Positions 9,880 through 18,549 are shown, counted from the stretch's first letter. The stretch: 64,000 bases of DNA from Senegalia massiliensis (GCF_900626135.1 NZ_LR130785.1:1707241-1771240); one strand, 5' to 3'. A program made the numbers and translations. Notes: generated by a model from the sequence alone, not told the origin.

Positions 9880-11322
9880 ATGAAATATATAACTAATATA
9901 GAAATAAATAATTTTCAATCCCATAAAAATACTAATATTAATCTTGAAAATGGTTTAAATGTAATAGTAGGTCCATCTGATCAAGGTAAAACAGCAATAA
10001 TAAGAGCTATAAAATGGGCGTTATATAATGAGCCTCTTGGAACTTTTTTTATAAGACATAAGGAAAAAGAAGCATCTGTGACATTAACATTTAACACTGG
10101 TGAGAAAATTAAACGTCTTAGATCAGATACTAAAAATATATATGTATATATAGATTCTAAAAACAATCGGGACGTTTATGAAGGCTTTGGACATAGTGTA
10201 CCTATTGATATAAAAGAAAAAATAAATATAAAGAAGATATATTTAAATGATAAAGAATCAAACGCTATAAATATAGGAGAACAATTAGAAGGACCCTTTT
10301 TAATATCTGAAAAAAACTCTACAAGAGCAAATGCTATTGGAAGATTAGTAGGAGTTCATGTAGTAGATAAAGCAGTAAAAAACACTATGAAAGACGCTAG
10401 AAATTTAACTATAAAACGTAAATCTTTAAAAGAGGATATAGAAATATTAGAACAAAAACTAAATAAATATTCTTATTTAGACGAGTTAGAAAGTAATTTA
10501 ATTAAATTAGAAACTTTAAAGGATATAATTCAGTATAAGAAAAGTCTATTAGACAATTTAAAAGATATAAATGATAAATACAAAAAATACAATGAATTAA
10601 TAACTGAATATAAAAGTATATTATCCAATTTAAATGATTTAGATAAATTAGAAAATATATTAAATGAACTCAATAAATATATTTTTAATTTTAAAATCCT
10701 TTTCAAATTAAAAGAAAAAAATAAAAATATTAATATGGACATATTTAAAAACAAATCCATATTAAACAATTTACAATACATAAATATATCTATGGACTTA
10801 TTAAATAATTTAGATATGAAAATAATTAAGTATAATAAGCTACTAAATTTAAATAGAAAATATAACTTATTAATAGATAGTATAAATAAATCACAAGTTT
10901 TAATAATAAAATTTCAAGATATAGATTATTTATTTAGTTTATCTGAAGACATTAAATTAATAAATAATCGTTTAACATTATTAAATAATTTAAAAACATC
11001 ATATAATAAAGTAGTTAATAGTATTAATAAAGGGGAAACGTATACTAATAAATTTAATAATATAGAATTAGTAAATAGTATATATGAAAAAATAGATGAA
11101 AAACAAAAAGAATTTTCATCTATGCAAACTATCTCAAAAAAAATAAATAAGTTAAATATAGAAAAAAGAAATGCTAGTTTAGAAATCAAAAATGAAACAC
11201 ATAAAATAAATATATTATTAGATAAATATAAAACTTTACTTAAACACATTGAAAAATGTCCACTTTGTTTTAATTCAATTACAAATGAAGATTTAAATAA
11301 AATAATTGAAAATTTATCTTAA
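9880..11322 (+). CDS. SbcC/Rad50-like ATPase, N-terminal half with Walker A, coiled coil and CPLC hook
   Basis: A 480-residue protein opening like SbcC/Rad50: an IEINNFQSH strand, then Walker A GPSDQGKT (31-38). Residues about 170-450 are Leu/Asn/Lys-rich heptad-like coiled coil. A CPLC motif at about 460, like a zinc hook, lies just before the C-terminus. There is no signature motif, Walker B or H-loop, so it is unlikely to hydrolyse ATP alone. The missing motifs are encoded two genes on, at 11605-12252. Zero spacing from the phosphoesterase gene suggests translational coupling. Confidence 0.8.
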   Translation: MKYITNIEINNFQSHKNTNINLENGLNVIVGPSDQGKTAIIRAIKWALYNEPLGTFFIRHKEKEASVTLTFNTGEKIKRLRSDTKNIYVYIDSKNNRDVYEGFGHSVPIDIKEKINIKKIYLNDKESNAINIGEQLEGPFLISEKNSTRANAIGRLVGVHVVDKAVKNTMKDARNLTIKRKSLKEDIEILEQKLNKYSYLDELESNLIKLETLKDIIQYKKSLLDNLKDINDKYKKYNELITEYKSILSNLNDLDKLENILNELNKYIFNFKILFKLKEKNKNINMDIFKNKSILNNLQYINISMDLLNNLDMKIIKYNKLLNLNRKYNLLIDSINKSQVLIIKFQDIDYLFSLSEDIKLINNRLTLLNNLKTSYNKVVNSINKGETYTNKFNNIELVNSIYEKIDEKQKEFSSMQTISKKINKLNIEKRNASLEIKNETHKINILLDKYKTLLKHIEKCPLCFNSITNEDLNKIIENLS

Positions 11323-11338
11323 CAAGGAGCCGATATAA

Positions 11339-11590
11339 ATGGAAAATAACGAAAAGAAACTATCTGAATTAAAAAATGATTTAGAAAGAGCAAAAAACTT
11401 AAAATATAAAGCTGAAGCTAGACTTGAAAATTTGAATAAACAACAAGAAGAGTTAATATCAGAACTTAAAGAACTAGGTGTAAACCCTGATGAACTAGAC
11501 AATGAAATCCAAAATTTAGAACAAGAAATAAATAATCTTTTTGAAAAAGCTAATGAACTTTTACCAAAAGATATCTTAAATTCAAAATAA
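11339..11590 (+). CDS. Small coiled-coil protein in the split SbcCD-like cassette
   Basis: An 83-residue, charged, almost wholly helical protein. Heptad-like Leu spacing (LSELKNDLERAKNLKYKAEA; LNKQQEELISELKELG) is broken once by a GVNPDELD turn, as in a short antiparallel hairpin of coils. AAGGAG lies upstream of the ATG. It sits between the two ATPase halves with gaps of 16 and 14 bases. It may supply part of the returning coil or act as a linker; that is inference. No family recognised. Confidence 0.7.
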   Translation: MENNEKKLSELKNDLERAKNLKYKAEARLENLNKQQEELISELKELGVNPDELDNEIQNLEQEINNLFEKANELLPKDILNSK

Positions 11591-11604
11591 TAAGGGATGA
11601 TACT

Positions 11605-12252
11605 ATGTTATCTATGATAGAGCTTGATAATAATATAAAAAAAATAAGAGATGTTTATTCTTCTGAAAAAGGAAAAAAAGATGCAATAGAACAAGAAATA
11701 CTAGATAAAACAAATAAAATAAGTACACTAGATAATGATATAGATGTATTAGAAAAAACTAATATATTGCTACAAAGAACTAGTGAATATGCTCGTGAAC
11801 AATCTAAATATCAAATAGAAAATTTAGTAACTAATTGTTTACAGTATATTTTTGATGAAAATATGGAATTTAAAATAGAAATTAATGAAGCTTATGGTAA
11901 ACCTAATGCAGAATTTTATGTTATAACAAATGGAGTAGAAACCATAAAAACTAAACCAGAAGATTCAAGAGGCGGTGGGATAATAGATATAATTTCTCTC
12001 GCTTTGAGAATCTCTTTTTTACAAATTCATAATCCTAAAGTATTTGGGCCTTTAATATTAGATGAGCCTGCAAAACATGTTAGCGAGGAATTTATTTTTA
12101 ATGTTTCAGAATTCTTAAAGCAGATATCTGAAATGTTTAATAGACAAATCATAATGGTAACTCATAATAATCACTTAGCATCTATAGCTGATTTAGCCTA
12201 TAGAGTAGAGTTACATGGGATTACAAGTGTTGTAGAAAAAGTAGAGAATTAA
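11605..12252 (+). CDS. SbcC/RecF-like ATPase, C-terminal half with Walker B
   Basis: A 215-residue protein. About 75 residues of coiled coil lead into an ABC-type C-lobe with a degenerate signature region (SRGGGIIDIISLALRISF), Walker B LILDEPAKHVS (near 153) and H-loop MVTHNNH (near 190). It has no Walker A. It complements the 480-residue protein encoded upstream, so a composite ATPase is the natural reading. The coil here is far shorter than that in the N-half. An independent regulatory subunit is a less likely alternative. Confidence 0.8.
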   Translation: MLSMIELDNNIKKIRDVYSSEKGKKDAIEQEILDKTNKISTLDNDIDVLEKTNILLQRTSEYAREQSKYQIENLVTNCLQYIFDENMEFKIEINEAYGKPNAEFYVITNGVETIKTKPEDSRGGGIIDIISLALRISFLQIHNPKVFGPLILDEPAKHVSEEFIFNVSEFLKQISEMFNRQIIMVTHNNHLASIADLAYRVELHGITSVVEKVEN

Positions 12253-12284
12253 TTGATAATTACTTTCAATAAGCTTTTATCAAC

Positions 12285-12314
12285 TTGACATATATATGAA
12301 AAAATAATAAAATA
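12285..12314 (+). promoter_or_regulatory. Possible rny promoter
   Basis: TTGACA at 12285-12290 and TAAAAT at 12309-12314 with an 18-base spacer, in the 149-base gap before rny. The -10 is weak and the setting is AT-rich, so this is tentative. Confidence 0.4.
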
Positions 12315-12390
12315 AAGTCGGGCGATATTAAATTATACATTATTTTTTTATATTATTTAATGAAATTGTAACGAAACTTGAAAAATTAAT

Positions 12391-12413
12391 AGGAAAAGGA
12401 GGTGCTTCCAATT
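12391..12413 (+). promoter_or_regulatory. Ambiguous ribosome-binding site of rny
   Basis: The strongest Shine-Dalgarno stretch, GGAGG at 12398-12402, overlaps the GTG (12402-12404) that would otherwise be the start. Used with that site, the in-frame codon at normal distance (8 bases) is ATT at 12411. Alternatively AGGA at 12391-12394 serves GTG at 7 bases. The two choices differ by three residues at the N-terminus. Confidence 0.5.
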
Positions 12414-13955
12414 TTAGAAGGGATAATCCCAGTAATTATAGCTATTATTACACTTATCATTGGTGTTTTTATTGGTATATATATACGAAAAGTAATTGCT
12501 GAAGGAAAAATTAGAACTGCTGAAGAAGAAGCAAAGAAAATAATTGAAGAAGGTTTAAAAACAGCTGAAACAGCTAAAAAAGAATATCTTATTGAAGCAA
12601 AAGAAGAAGTTCATAAAATGAGAAGTGAAATAGAAAAGGATAATAGAGAAAGAAGAAATGAAATTCAGAGACATGAAAAAAGATTAGTTAATAAAGAAGA
12701 AATTTTAGATAAAAAAAGTGATTCATTAGAAAAGAAAGAAGAATACTTTAATAGAAAACTAAAAAATGTAGAACAAAAAGAAAAAGAAATTAATCAAATT
12801 CATGAAAATCAAATATCTGAATTAGAACGATTATCAGGTTTGACATCTGACCAAGCTAAAGAACTACTTTTAAGTGATATTAGAAAAGAGATAAATCACG
12901 AAGCAGCAATAATGATAAAAGATATTGAAAATAAAGCTAAACAAGAAGCAGAGAAAAAATCCAGAGAAATTTTATCGTATGCAATTCAAAAATGTGCTGC
13001 AGATCATGTAGCTGAAACGACAGTGTCTGTGGTAACTTTACCTAATGATGATATGAAAGGTAGAATTATAGGAAGAGAAGGACGAAATATAAGAACCTTA
13101 GAGACGCTTACTGGAATAGATCTTATAATAGATGATACACCAGAAGCTGTAATACTATCAGGTTTTGACCCTATAAGAAGAGAAATTGCTAGAATAGCAT
13201 TAGAAAAATTAATATCAGATGGTAGAATACATCCTGCTAGAATAGAAGAAATGGTTGAAAAAGCAAAAAAAGAAGTTGACAATCATATTAAAGAGGTAGG
13301 AGAACAAGCTACTTTTGATACTGGAATACATGGTCTTCATCCTGAAATACTTAGGTTACTAGGTAGACTTAAATATAGAACAAGTTATGGTCAAAACGTC
13401 TTAAAACATTCTATAGAAGTATCTCACTTAGCCGGTATAATGGCTGCGGAAATTGGAGCAGATGTAAGAGTTGCTAAAAGAGCAGGATTACTTCATGATA
13501 TTGGAAAAGCTGTTGATCATGAAGTAGAAGGGCCGCATGTAGCTATAGGAGTAGACATCCTTAAAAGATTTAAGGAAAACAAAGATGTTATTCATGCTGT
13601 TGAAGCACATCATGATGATGTAGAAGCATCTAGTGTGGAAGCGATATTAATTCAAGCTGCTGATGCTATATCTGCTGCTAGACCTGGAGCTAGAAGAGAA
13701 ACTTTAGAATCTTATATAAAAAGATTAGAAAAACTAGAAGAAATATCAAACTCATTTGAAGGCGTAGAAAAATCATTTGCCATTCAAGCTGGTAGAGAAG
13801 TAAGGATAATTGTAGATTCTAATTTAGTTAGTGATTTAGATATAGTTCATATAGCTCGTGATATAGTAAAAAGAGTTGAAAGTGAATTAGACTATCCAGG
13901 ACAAATTAAAGTAAATGTAATAAGAGAATCAAGAGCAATAGATTATGCTAAATAA
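12402..13955 (+). CDS. rny: Ribonuclease Y
   Basis: A 517-residue membrane-anchored endoribonuclease that starts bulk mRNA decay. It has one N-terminal membrane helix (about 5-28), a long charged coiled coil (about 30-200), a KH domain with [15 protein letters not shown], and an HD domain with [12 protein letters not shown] and EAHHDDVE as metal ligands. Length is as usual for the family. A RicA-like protein, a known RNase Y partner family in Bacillus, is encoded at 26265. The exact start (GTG 12402 or ATT 12411) is uncertain. Confidence 0.95.
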   Translation: MLPILEGIIPVIIAIITLIIGVFIGIYIRKVIAEGKIRTAEEEAKKIIEEGLKTAETAKKEYLIEAKEEVHKMRSEIEKDNRERRNEIQRHEKRLVNKEEILDKKSDSLEKKEEYFNRKLKNVEQKEKEINQIHENQISELERLSGLTSDQAKELLLSDIRKEINHEAAIMIKDIENKAKQEAEKKSREILSYAIQKCAADHVAETTVSVVTLPNDDMKGRIIGREGRNIRTLETLTGIDLIIDDTPEAVILSGFDPIRREIARIALEKLISDGRIHPARIEEMVEKAKKEVDNHIKEVGEQATFDTGIHGLHPEILRLLGRLKYRTSYGQNVLKHSIEVSHLAGIMAAEIGADVRVAKRAGLLHDIGKAVDHEVEGPHVAIGVDILKRFKENKDVIHAVEAHHDDVEASSVEAILIQAADAISAARPGARRETLESYIKRLEKLEEISNSFEGVEKSFAIQAGREVRIIVDSNLVSDLDIVHIARDIVKRVESELDYPGQIKVNVIRESRAIDYAK

Positions 13956-13983
13956 AAAGAAGGGGTTTTCCCTTCTTTTTTTA
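13954..13983 (+). terminator. Terminator after rny
   Basis: An 11-bp stem AAAAAGAAGGG/CCCTTCTTTTT with a G-rich/T loop and a T-run, overlapping the rny stop codon. Confidence 0.9.
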
Positions 13984-14058
13984 TTATATTTATTATGATA
14001 AGCTATATATTATAAGGGTATAATACTATATTATAATAGTATATAATGGAGGAGTACT

Positions 14059-14880
14059 ATGAAAAAAGCAGACTTACATATTCATACTACTAAATCAGAT
14101 GGCAAATTAACACCAAGTCAAGTAGTTGATGAGGCTATAAAAAATGATATTAATATAATAGCTATAACTGATCATGATACAATAACAGGTATAGATGAAG
14201 CAATTGAGAGAAGCAAATTTTATACTAATATTAAAGTTGTTCCAGGAATAGAATTCAGTACTATATATAAAGATAAAGAAATTCATTTATTAGGCTATTT
14301 TATTAATTATAAATATCATAAACTAGTAGATTTAACAAATAAAATAAAACAACATAGGTTTGAAAGAGCAAAGAAAATAGTAGAAAAATTAAATGATTTA
14401 AATATTAATATTACTATGGATGAAGTAGTGAAGGAATCTCAAGGAAAAAACATTGGTCGACCTCATATTGCGAGGATTCTGATTAAAAAAGGTTATATAA
14501 ATCATATATCAGAAGCCTTTGATAAATATATTGGTAAAAATAAAAAAGCTTTTGTAGAGAGATATAAACTAAGTCTAAAAGATGCAATAGATATTATTCA
14601 TGAGTGTAATGGTGTAGCAGTTTTGGCACATCCTATATTATTAAAAATTCCTATAAAAGAATTATTAGATGATTTTAATATAGATGGTATAGAAGTATAT
14701 CATTCAAAGCAAACAAAACGTGATTCTAAAATGTATTTAAAAATTGCTGATAACTATAATTTATTCATTACAGGTGGCTCTGATTTCCATCACCTTGATA
14801 ATGATGATAACATTATTATTGGTAGTAGTTCTATAGATATAAATGATATTAAAGAAATATTAAGTAAATATAATTATTAA
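14059..14880 (+). CDS. PHP-domain phosphoesterase (TrpH/YciV-like)
   Basis: A 273-residue PHP-fold hydrolase. DLHIHTTKSDGKLTP (5-19), ITDHDT near 36, PGIEFST near 66, and AHP near 190 are the metal-binding motifs, and GSDFHH near 239 closes the set. The family includes 3',5'-nucleotide bisphosphate phosphatase and short 5'-exonucleases, so a role in nucleotide or RNA end processing is plausible. GGAGGAG precedes the ATG, and TATAAT-like sequences lie just upstream. Confidence 0.82.
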   Translation: MKKADLHIHTTKSDGKLTPSQVVDEAIKNDINIIAITDHDTITGIDEAIERSKFYTNIKVVPGIEFSTIYKDKEIHLLGYFINYKYHKLVDLTNKIKQHRFERAKKIVEKLNDLNINITMDEVVKESQGKNIGRPHIARILIKKGYINHISEAFDKYIGKNKKAFVERYKLSLKDAIDIIHECNGVAVLAHPILLKIPIKELLDDFNIDGIEVYHSKQTKRDSKMYLKIADNYNLFITGGSDFHHLDNDDNIIIGSSSIDINDIKEILSKYNY

Positions 14881-14893
14881 GGAGATTTTAAAA

Positions 14894-15265
14894 ATGACAA
14901 AAACAAGAAATAGACAATTTCCTTCTAAGTTAAGTACTACACAATTTGTGAAATTATATATACTTCATTTACTTAATGAAAAAAGTTATTATGGAAATGA
15001 AATAATTGATGAAATTAAAAGACGTTTAAAAAATAATTGGGAACCTTCTCCAGGAATGATTTATCCACTCTTAAGAGATCTAGAAGAGAAAAATCAAATA
15101 AGTGGATGGTGGGAAGAACCTGACAAACGTTCAATAAGACACTACAAATTGACTGATGAAGGATATAAACACTATAATAAAATAAAATTATTATATAAGG
15201 ATAGTTTGATAGATTCTTTGACGATTATAGAGTCAGCATTAAGCGATATTTATAATGAAAGTTAA
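14894..15265 (+). CDS. PadR family transcriptional regulator
   Basis: A 123-residue winged-helix protein. The opening FVKLYILHLLNEKSYYGNEI and the wing region PSPGMIYPLLRDLEEK followed by HYKLTDEGYKHY are characteristic of PadR. It has only a short C-terminal helix for dimerisation (PadR-s2 type). It begins 13 bases after the PHP gene with GGAG upstream, so the two are probably co-transcribed. Ligand and targets are unknown. Confidence 0.85.
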   Translation: MTKTRNRQFPSKLSTTQFVKLYILHLLNEKSYYGNEIIDEIKRRLKNNWEPSPGMIYPLLRDLEEKNQISGWWEEPDKRSIRHYKLTDEGYKHYNKIKLLYKDSLIDSLTIIESALSDIYNES

Positions 15266-15371
15266 GTTTTATTAATTATTAAATATAAAAAAGGATTTTT
15301 AAAATAATAATAGAATCTTTTAGTATGTAGAAACATTAATTATTATAATAAAATTAACATGGAGGGTTATA

Positions 15372-16562
15372 ATGAATTTAAAATTATCAGAAAAAATATC
15401 TAGTATTTCACCATCAGTTACATTAGAAATAACAGCAAAAGCAAAACAAATGAAATCAGAAGGTATTGATGTAATTGGCTTTGGAGCAGGAGAACCAGAT
15501 TTTAAAACTCCAGAAAATATTAGAAAAGCTGGGATAGAGGCAATAAAAGAAGGAAAGACAGGTTATACTGCAGCATCAGGACTAAAGGAACTTAAAGATG
15601 CTATATGCTATAAGCTTGAAAGAGATAATAATTTAAGTTATAGTGCTGAAAATATAATAATATCCGACGGAGCTAAACATTCGCTTTTTAATGCTCTTTC
15701 ATCTATACTAAATCCAGGTGATGAAGTTATAATTCCTGTTCCTTATTGGGTAAGTTACCCTGAATTAGTAAAATTAGCTGATGGGACACCTGTAGAAGTA
15801 AATACTCCAGAAGAAAATGATTTTAAATATGATATCGATATGTTAAATAAGGCATTAACAAATAAAACAAAAGCATTGATCTTAAATAGTCCAAGCAATC
15901 CTACTGGTACAATTTATTCTAAAGATGAATTAGAACAAATTTCAAAATGGGCAATTAAAAATAATATATTTATAATTTCTGATGAAATATATGAAAAGTT
16001 AGTTTATGATAATAACACTCATATAAGTATAGCTCAATTAAATGAAGACATAAAAAAACAAACGATTGTTATAAACGGTATGTCTAAAGCTTATGCTATG
16101 ACTGGTTGGAGAATTGGATATGCAGCAGCTCATAAACATATTATCAAATTAATGAGTAATTTACAAAGTCATTCAACTTCAAATCCTCCTTCTATGAGTC
16201 AATATGCAAGTATAGAAGCTCTAAGAGGAGATGAAAAAGCTATACATGAAATGAAGAAACACTTTACCAATAGAAGAAATTATATGGTTGAAAAAATTAA
16301 TTCAATTAAATATCTAAGTTGTAAAAGTCCAAAAGGTGCTTTTTATGTAATGGCAAACATATCTAAATTAAAGGGAAAGACAATAAAGGGTAAAAAGATA
16401 GATAGTTCTATACAATTAGCAAATATGTTATTAGATGAGGCTCATGTAGCAGTAGTTCCTGGATTAGCTTTTGGAAATGACGATTATATAAGACTTTCTT
16501 ATGCAACTTATCTTGATAATATAAAAGAAGGTCTAGATAGAATAGAAAAATATATAAAATAA
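15372..16562 (+). CDS. Class I PLP-dependent aminotransferase (aspartate aminotransferase-like)
   Basis: A 396-residue fold-type I aminotransferase. Seen: GFGAGEPDFKTP (substrate-binding loop), NSPSNPTG, DEIYEKLVYD (PLP-contacting Asp/Tyr), the Schiff-base lysine in GMSKAYAMTGWRIGY, and the C-terminal arginine in DDYIRLSYA. This is the AspB/AspC-type subgroup of Firmicutes. TGGAGGG precedes the ATG. A strong terminator follows, so it appears monocistronic. Substrate could be aspartate or an aromatic amino acid. Confidence 0.9.
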   Translation: MNLKLSEKISSISPSVTLEITAKAKQMKSEGIDVIGFGAGEPDFKTPENIRKAGIEAIKEGKTGYTAASGLKELKDAICYKLERDNNLSYSAENIIISDGAKHSLFNALSSILNPGDEVIIPVPYWVSYPELVKLADGTPVEVNTPEENDFKYDIDMLNKALTNKTKALILNSPSNPTGTIYSKDELEQISKWAIKNNIFIISDEIYEKLVYDNNTHISIAQLNEDIKKQTIVINGMSKAYAMTGWRIGYAAAHKHIIKLMSNLQSHSTSNPPSMSQYASIEALRGDEKAIHEMKKHFTNRRNYMVEKINSIKYLSCKSPKGAFYVMANISKLKGKTIKGKKIDSSIQLANMLLDEAHVAVVPGLAFGNDDYIRLSYATYLDNIKEGLDRIEKYIK

Positions 16563-16575
16563 TATTATTTAAAGA

Positions 16576-16618
16576 AAAAGCAAGTTTACATAATCGGATT
16601 ATGTAAACTTGCTTTTAT
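16576..16618 (+). terminator. Terminator after the aminotransferase gene
   Basis: A perfect 19-bp stem starting AAAAGCAAGTTTACATAAT with a three-base loop, ending in a T-rich tract. Confidence 0.9.
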
Positions 16619-16619
16619 T

Positions 16620-17051
16620 TGTTATGCTTTAAAATATGGAAATGAAGTTATAAAGATAATAATGGAGAAATAATAAAACTTTATGTAAGATTAAGATATA
16701 GAATAATTTATAATTGTTTAATTAACATATGAAAAAATCATCTAGCAAATTTTAAATAGAAAATATATTGATAATTAGATTTGGATAATTTATAAAATAA
16801 AATCATTAAAATAAATATGCTAAAAGCATTATGAGAACATATAAGCTGATTTAAATGTCTAACTATGTAATTGTATGTAGAACTTATTTAAATTCTTTAG
16901 AAGAGAATATAAAAGCTCGAATTATGTCAATATATAATTTTATGTTGAATTATATACATTAAGCAGCAGAATATCCGACATAAAATTATTATGATGGAAA
17001 ATAGGATTACAAAACAAAAAAGAGACTAGAAATACTAAAATAAGTTATATT
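16620..17051. other. Intergenic stretch without a recognisable gene
   Basis: About 430 bases of AT-rich sequence with stops in all frames. Short peptide stretches in frame (for example NGEIIKLYVRLRYRIIYN near 16660) could be remnants of a lost gene, but nothing is identifiable. Confidence 0.5.
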
Positions 17052-17105
17052 ATTTTTCAATCTAATGTCACAAAATGATAATTTTGCGACATTAGATTGA
17101 AAAAT
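17052..17105. repeat. Long near-perfect inverted repeat upstream of the Xer recombinase gene
   Basis: Outer arms of 18 bases (ATTTTTCAATCTAATGTC and complement) match perfectly. The loop continues the stem after one mismatch with CAAAAT-GATA-ATTTTG, giving about 25 bp in all. It lies 39 bases before the recombinase start. It may be a terminator of a lost gene or a remnant of a small mobile element. Confidence 0.75.
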
Positions 17106-17144
17106 AGAACTAAAAAAGGTATAATTGATTAAGGAGGTTGAAAA

Positions 17145-18104
17145 ATGGATGATATACCAATTATATTAGAAGATTTCTTGAATTACTTAGATACCATCAA
17201 AGGAAAATCACAAAATACAATTAAAGAATATTATTATGACTTAAGGACATTTTTAAGATTCATAAAAAGAAGATATAAATTAGTTAACAAAGATATTCCA
17301 TTTAATGATATAGAGATTGAAGATTTAGATATAGATATAATAAAAAAAATAAACTTACAAGACTTATTCGCCTTTCTTTCTTTTATAAATAAAAATAGAG
17401 ATAATTCAACAAATACCCGTGCTAGAAAAATTGCTAGCATAAGATCATTTTTTAAATATTTACATAATATAGTAGAATTAATAGATACAAACCCTACCCT
17501 TAACTTAGAAACACCAAAACTAACAAAAAGACACCCATCATACCTTACTCTAGATGAATCCCTCACACTAATAAATAGTATTCAAGGCGAATTCAAAGTT
17601 AGAGATTATGCAATAATAATGATATTCTTAAATTGTGGTCTTAGACTATCTGAATTAGTTAGTATTGATATTGATAGAATAAAAGATGATACTCTTACAG
17701 TTATAGGAAAAGGCGATAAAGAAAGAACCATATATCTAAACGAAAGTACTTTAGAAGCAATAAAACAATATTTAAAAATAAGACCTACAAAAAATATTAA
17801 AGATAAAAAAGCTTTATTTTTAAGCAAAAGAAAAAACAGGTTAAGTGTTAGAGCTGTACAACATTTAGTAAAAAAACATTTAAACAATGCAGGTTTAGAT
17901 CCTGATAAACTTTCAACTCACAAACTAAGACATACCGCAGCTACTCTTATGTATAAACATGGAAATGTAGATATAAGAGCTTTACAACAAATACTTGGTC
18001 ACTCTAGTGTTTCAACTACACAAATATATACTCACTTAGACGATGAAAAACTCAGACAAGCTGTAAAAAGTAATCCTTTATCTAAAAATACCAAGAAAAA
18101 TTAA
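17145..18104 (+). CDS. Tyrosine recombinase XerC/XerD family
   Basis: A 319-residue site-specific recombinase. An N-terminal SAM-like DNA-binding domain (about 1-115) is followed by a catalytic domain with all active residues: Arg167 (CGLRLSE), Lys189, His259 and Arg262 (HKLRHTA), His286 (LGHSS) and Tyr295 (QIYTHL). Length fits chromosome dimer-resolving Xer proteins. Position beside lexA/yneA argues for a housekeeping role rather than a phage integrase. AAGGAGG precedes the ATG. XerC and XerD cannot be told apart here. Confidence 0.88.
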   Translation: MDDIPIILEDFLNYLDTIKGKSQNTIKEYYYDLRTFLRFIKRRYKLVNKDIPFNDIEIEDLDIDIIKKINLQDLFAFLSFINKNRDNSTNTRARKIASIRSFFKYLHNIVELIDTNPTLNLETPKLTKRHPSYLTLDESLTLINSIQGEFKVRDYAIIMIFLNCGLRLSELVSIDIDRIKDDTLTVIGKGDKERTIYLNESTLEAIKQYLKIRPTKNIKDKKALFLSKRKNRLSVRAVQHLVKKHLNNAGLDPDKLSTHKLRHTAATLMYKHGNVDIRALQQILGHSSVSTTQIYTHLDDEKLRQAVKSNPLSKNTKKN

Positions 18105-18119
18105 TTTCTTGGTATTTTT
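18084..18119. terminator. Shared bidirectional terminator of xer and yneA
   Basis: A perfect 15-bp stem (AAAAATACCAAGAAA and complement) with loop AATTAA. The TAA stops of the two convergent genes (18102-18104 forward; 18101-18103 reverse) both lie in the six-base loop. A/T runs on both sides let it work in both directions. Confidence 0.9.
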
Positions 18120-18400
18120 AGAATATCTCCAGCTTCTATCCATTCATTACTTATATTATTTATTTTTTTTATTTTATAAACCACTTCCCTCACATCATCA
18201 CCTTCGGGGTTATTCAATTTAGCTATATCCCATATAGTATCCCCTTCTTTTACATGTATTTGTTTGTATTCAGAATCTGTATTACTAGCAACTACTACAC
18301 TTAATAAGTTATTTAATAATAAAGCAAATAATAAAATTAATACTAATAAAAATGTTACAAATCTAAACTTATTTACTATTACCAATCTTTTATTATACAT
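18101..18400 (-). CDS. yneA: YneA-like LysM cell-division suppressor (SOS)
   Basis: A 99-residue protein with one N-terminal membrane helix (about 11-37) and one LysM domain (about 48-97, QIHVKEGDTIWDIAKL to AGDILKIP). The domain would sit outside the cell and bind peptidoglycan. Size, domain order, and position divergent from lexA match Bacillus YneA, which delays division during DNA damage. A TTGACA-17-TATACT promoter with LexA boxes drives it. Sequence identity with YneA was not measured; the call rests on architecture and locus. Confidence 0.85.
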   Translation of the reverse strand: MYNKRLVIVNKFRFVTFLLVLILLFALLLNNLLSVVVASNTDSEYKQIHVKEGDTIWDIAKLNNPEGDDVREVVYKIKKINNISNEWIEAGDILKIPRN

Positions 18401-18419
18401 TTTTCAACCTCCTCAAGCT

Positions 18420-18493
18420 CGAACGTTAGTTCCTTAATTTAAGTATAGCAGAACGCACGTTCCTTGTCAACGAAAAATCGAACGAATGTTTGA
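18420..18493. promoter_or_regulatory. Three LexA boxes between yneA and lexA
   Basis: GAACGTTAGTTC at 18421-18432, GAACGCACGTTC at 18451-18462 and GAACGAATGTTT at 18481-18492. The first two match GAAC-N4-GTTC exactly, the third with one change. Their starts are exactly 30 bases apart, placing them near the same face of the helix. Together they cover both divergent promoters. Confidence 0.9.
18442..18470 (-). promoter_or_regulatory. yneA promoter
   Basis: On the minus strand, TTGACA (18470-18465) and TATACT (18447-18442) are separated by 17 bases. The middle LexA box fills the spacer and another lies just downstream, so repression should be tight. Confidence 0.85.
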
Positions 18494-18519
18494 TAATTTT
18501 ATTTTTATATGATATAATA
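18491..18519 (+). promoter_or_regulatory. lexA promoter
   Basis: TTGATA (18491-18496) and TATAAT (18514-18519) with a 17-base spacer. The third LexA box overlaps the -35 element, giving autoregulation. Confidence 0.82.
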
Positions 18520-18549
18520 AATTAAAATTGTCATTGTGAGGTGCGAGAT

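Noticed and set aside
13004-13282. 92-codon minus-strand frame within rny
   Set aside because: Shadow of the conserved KH region of RNase Y; no ribosome site.
18420-18493. Evenly spaced repeats as a CRISPR-like array
   Set aside because: Only three 12-base units that match the LexA box consensus, located between lexA and yneA promoters; no cas genes in the window.
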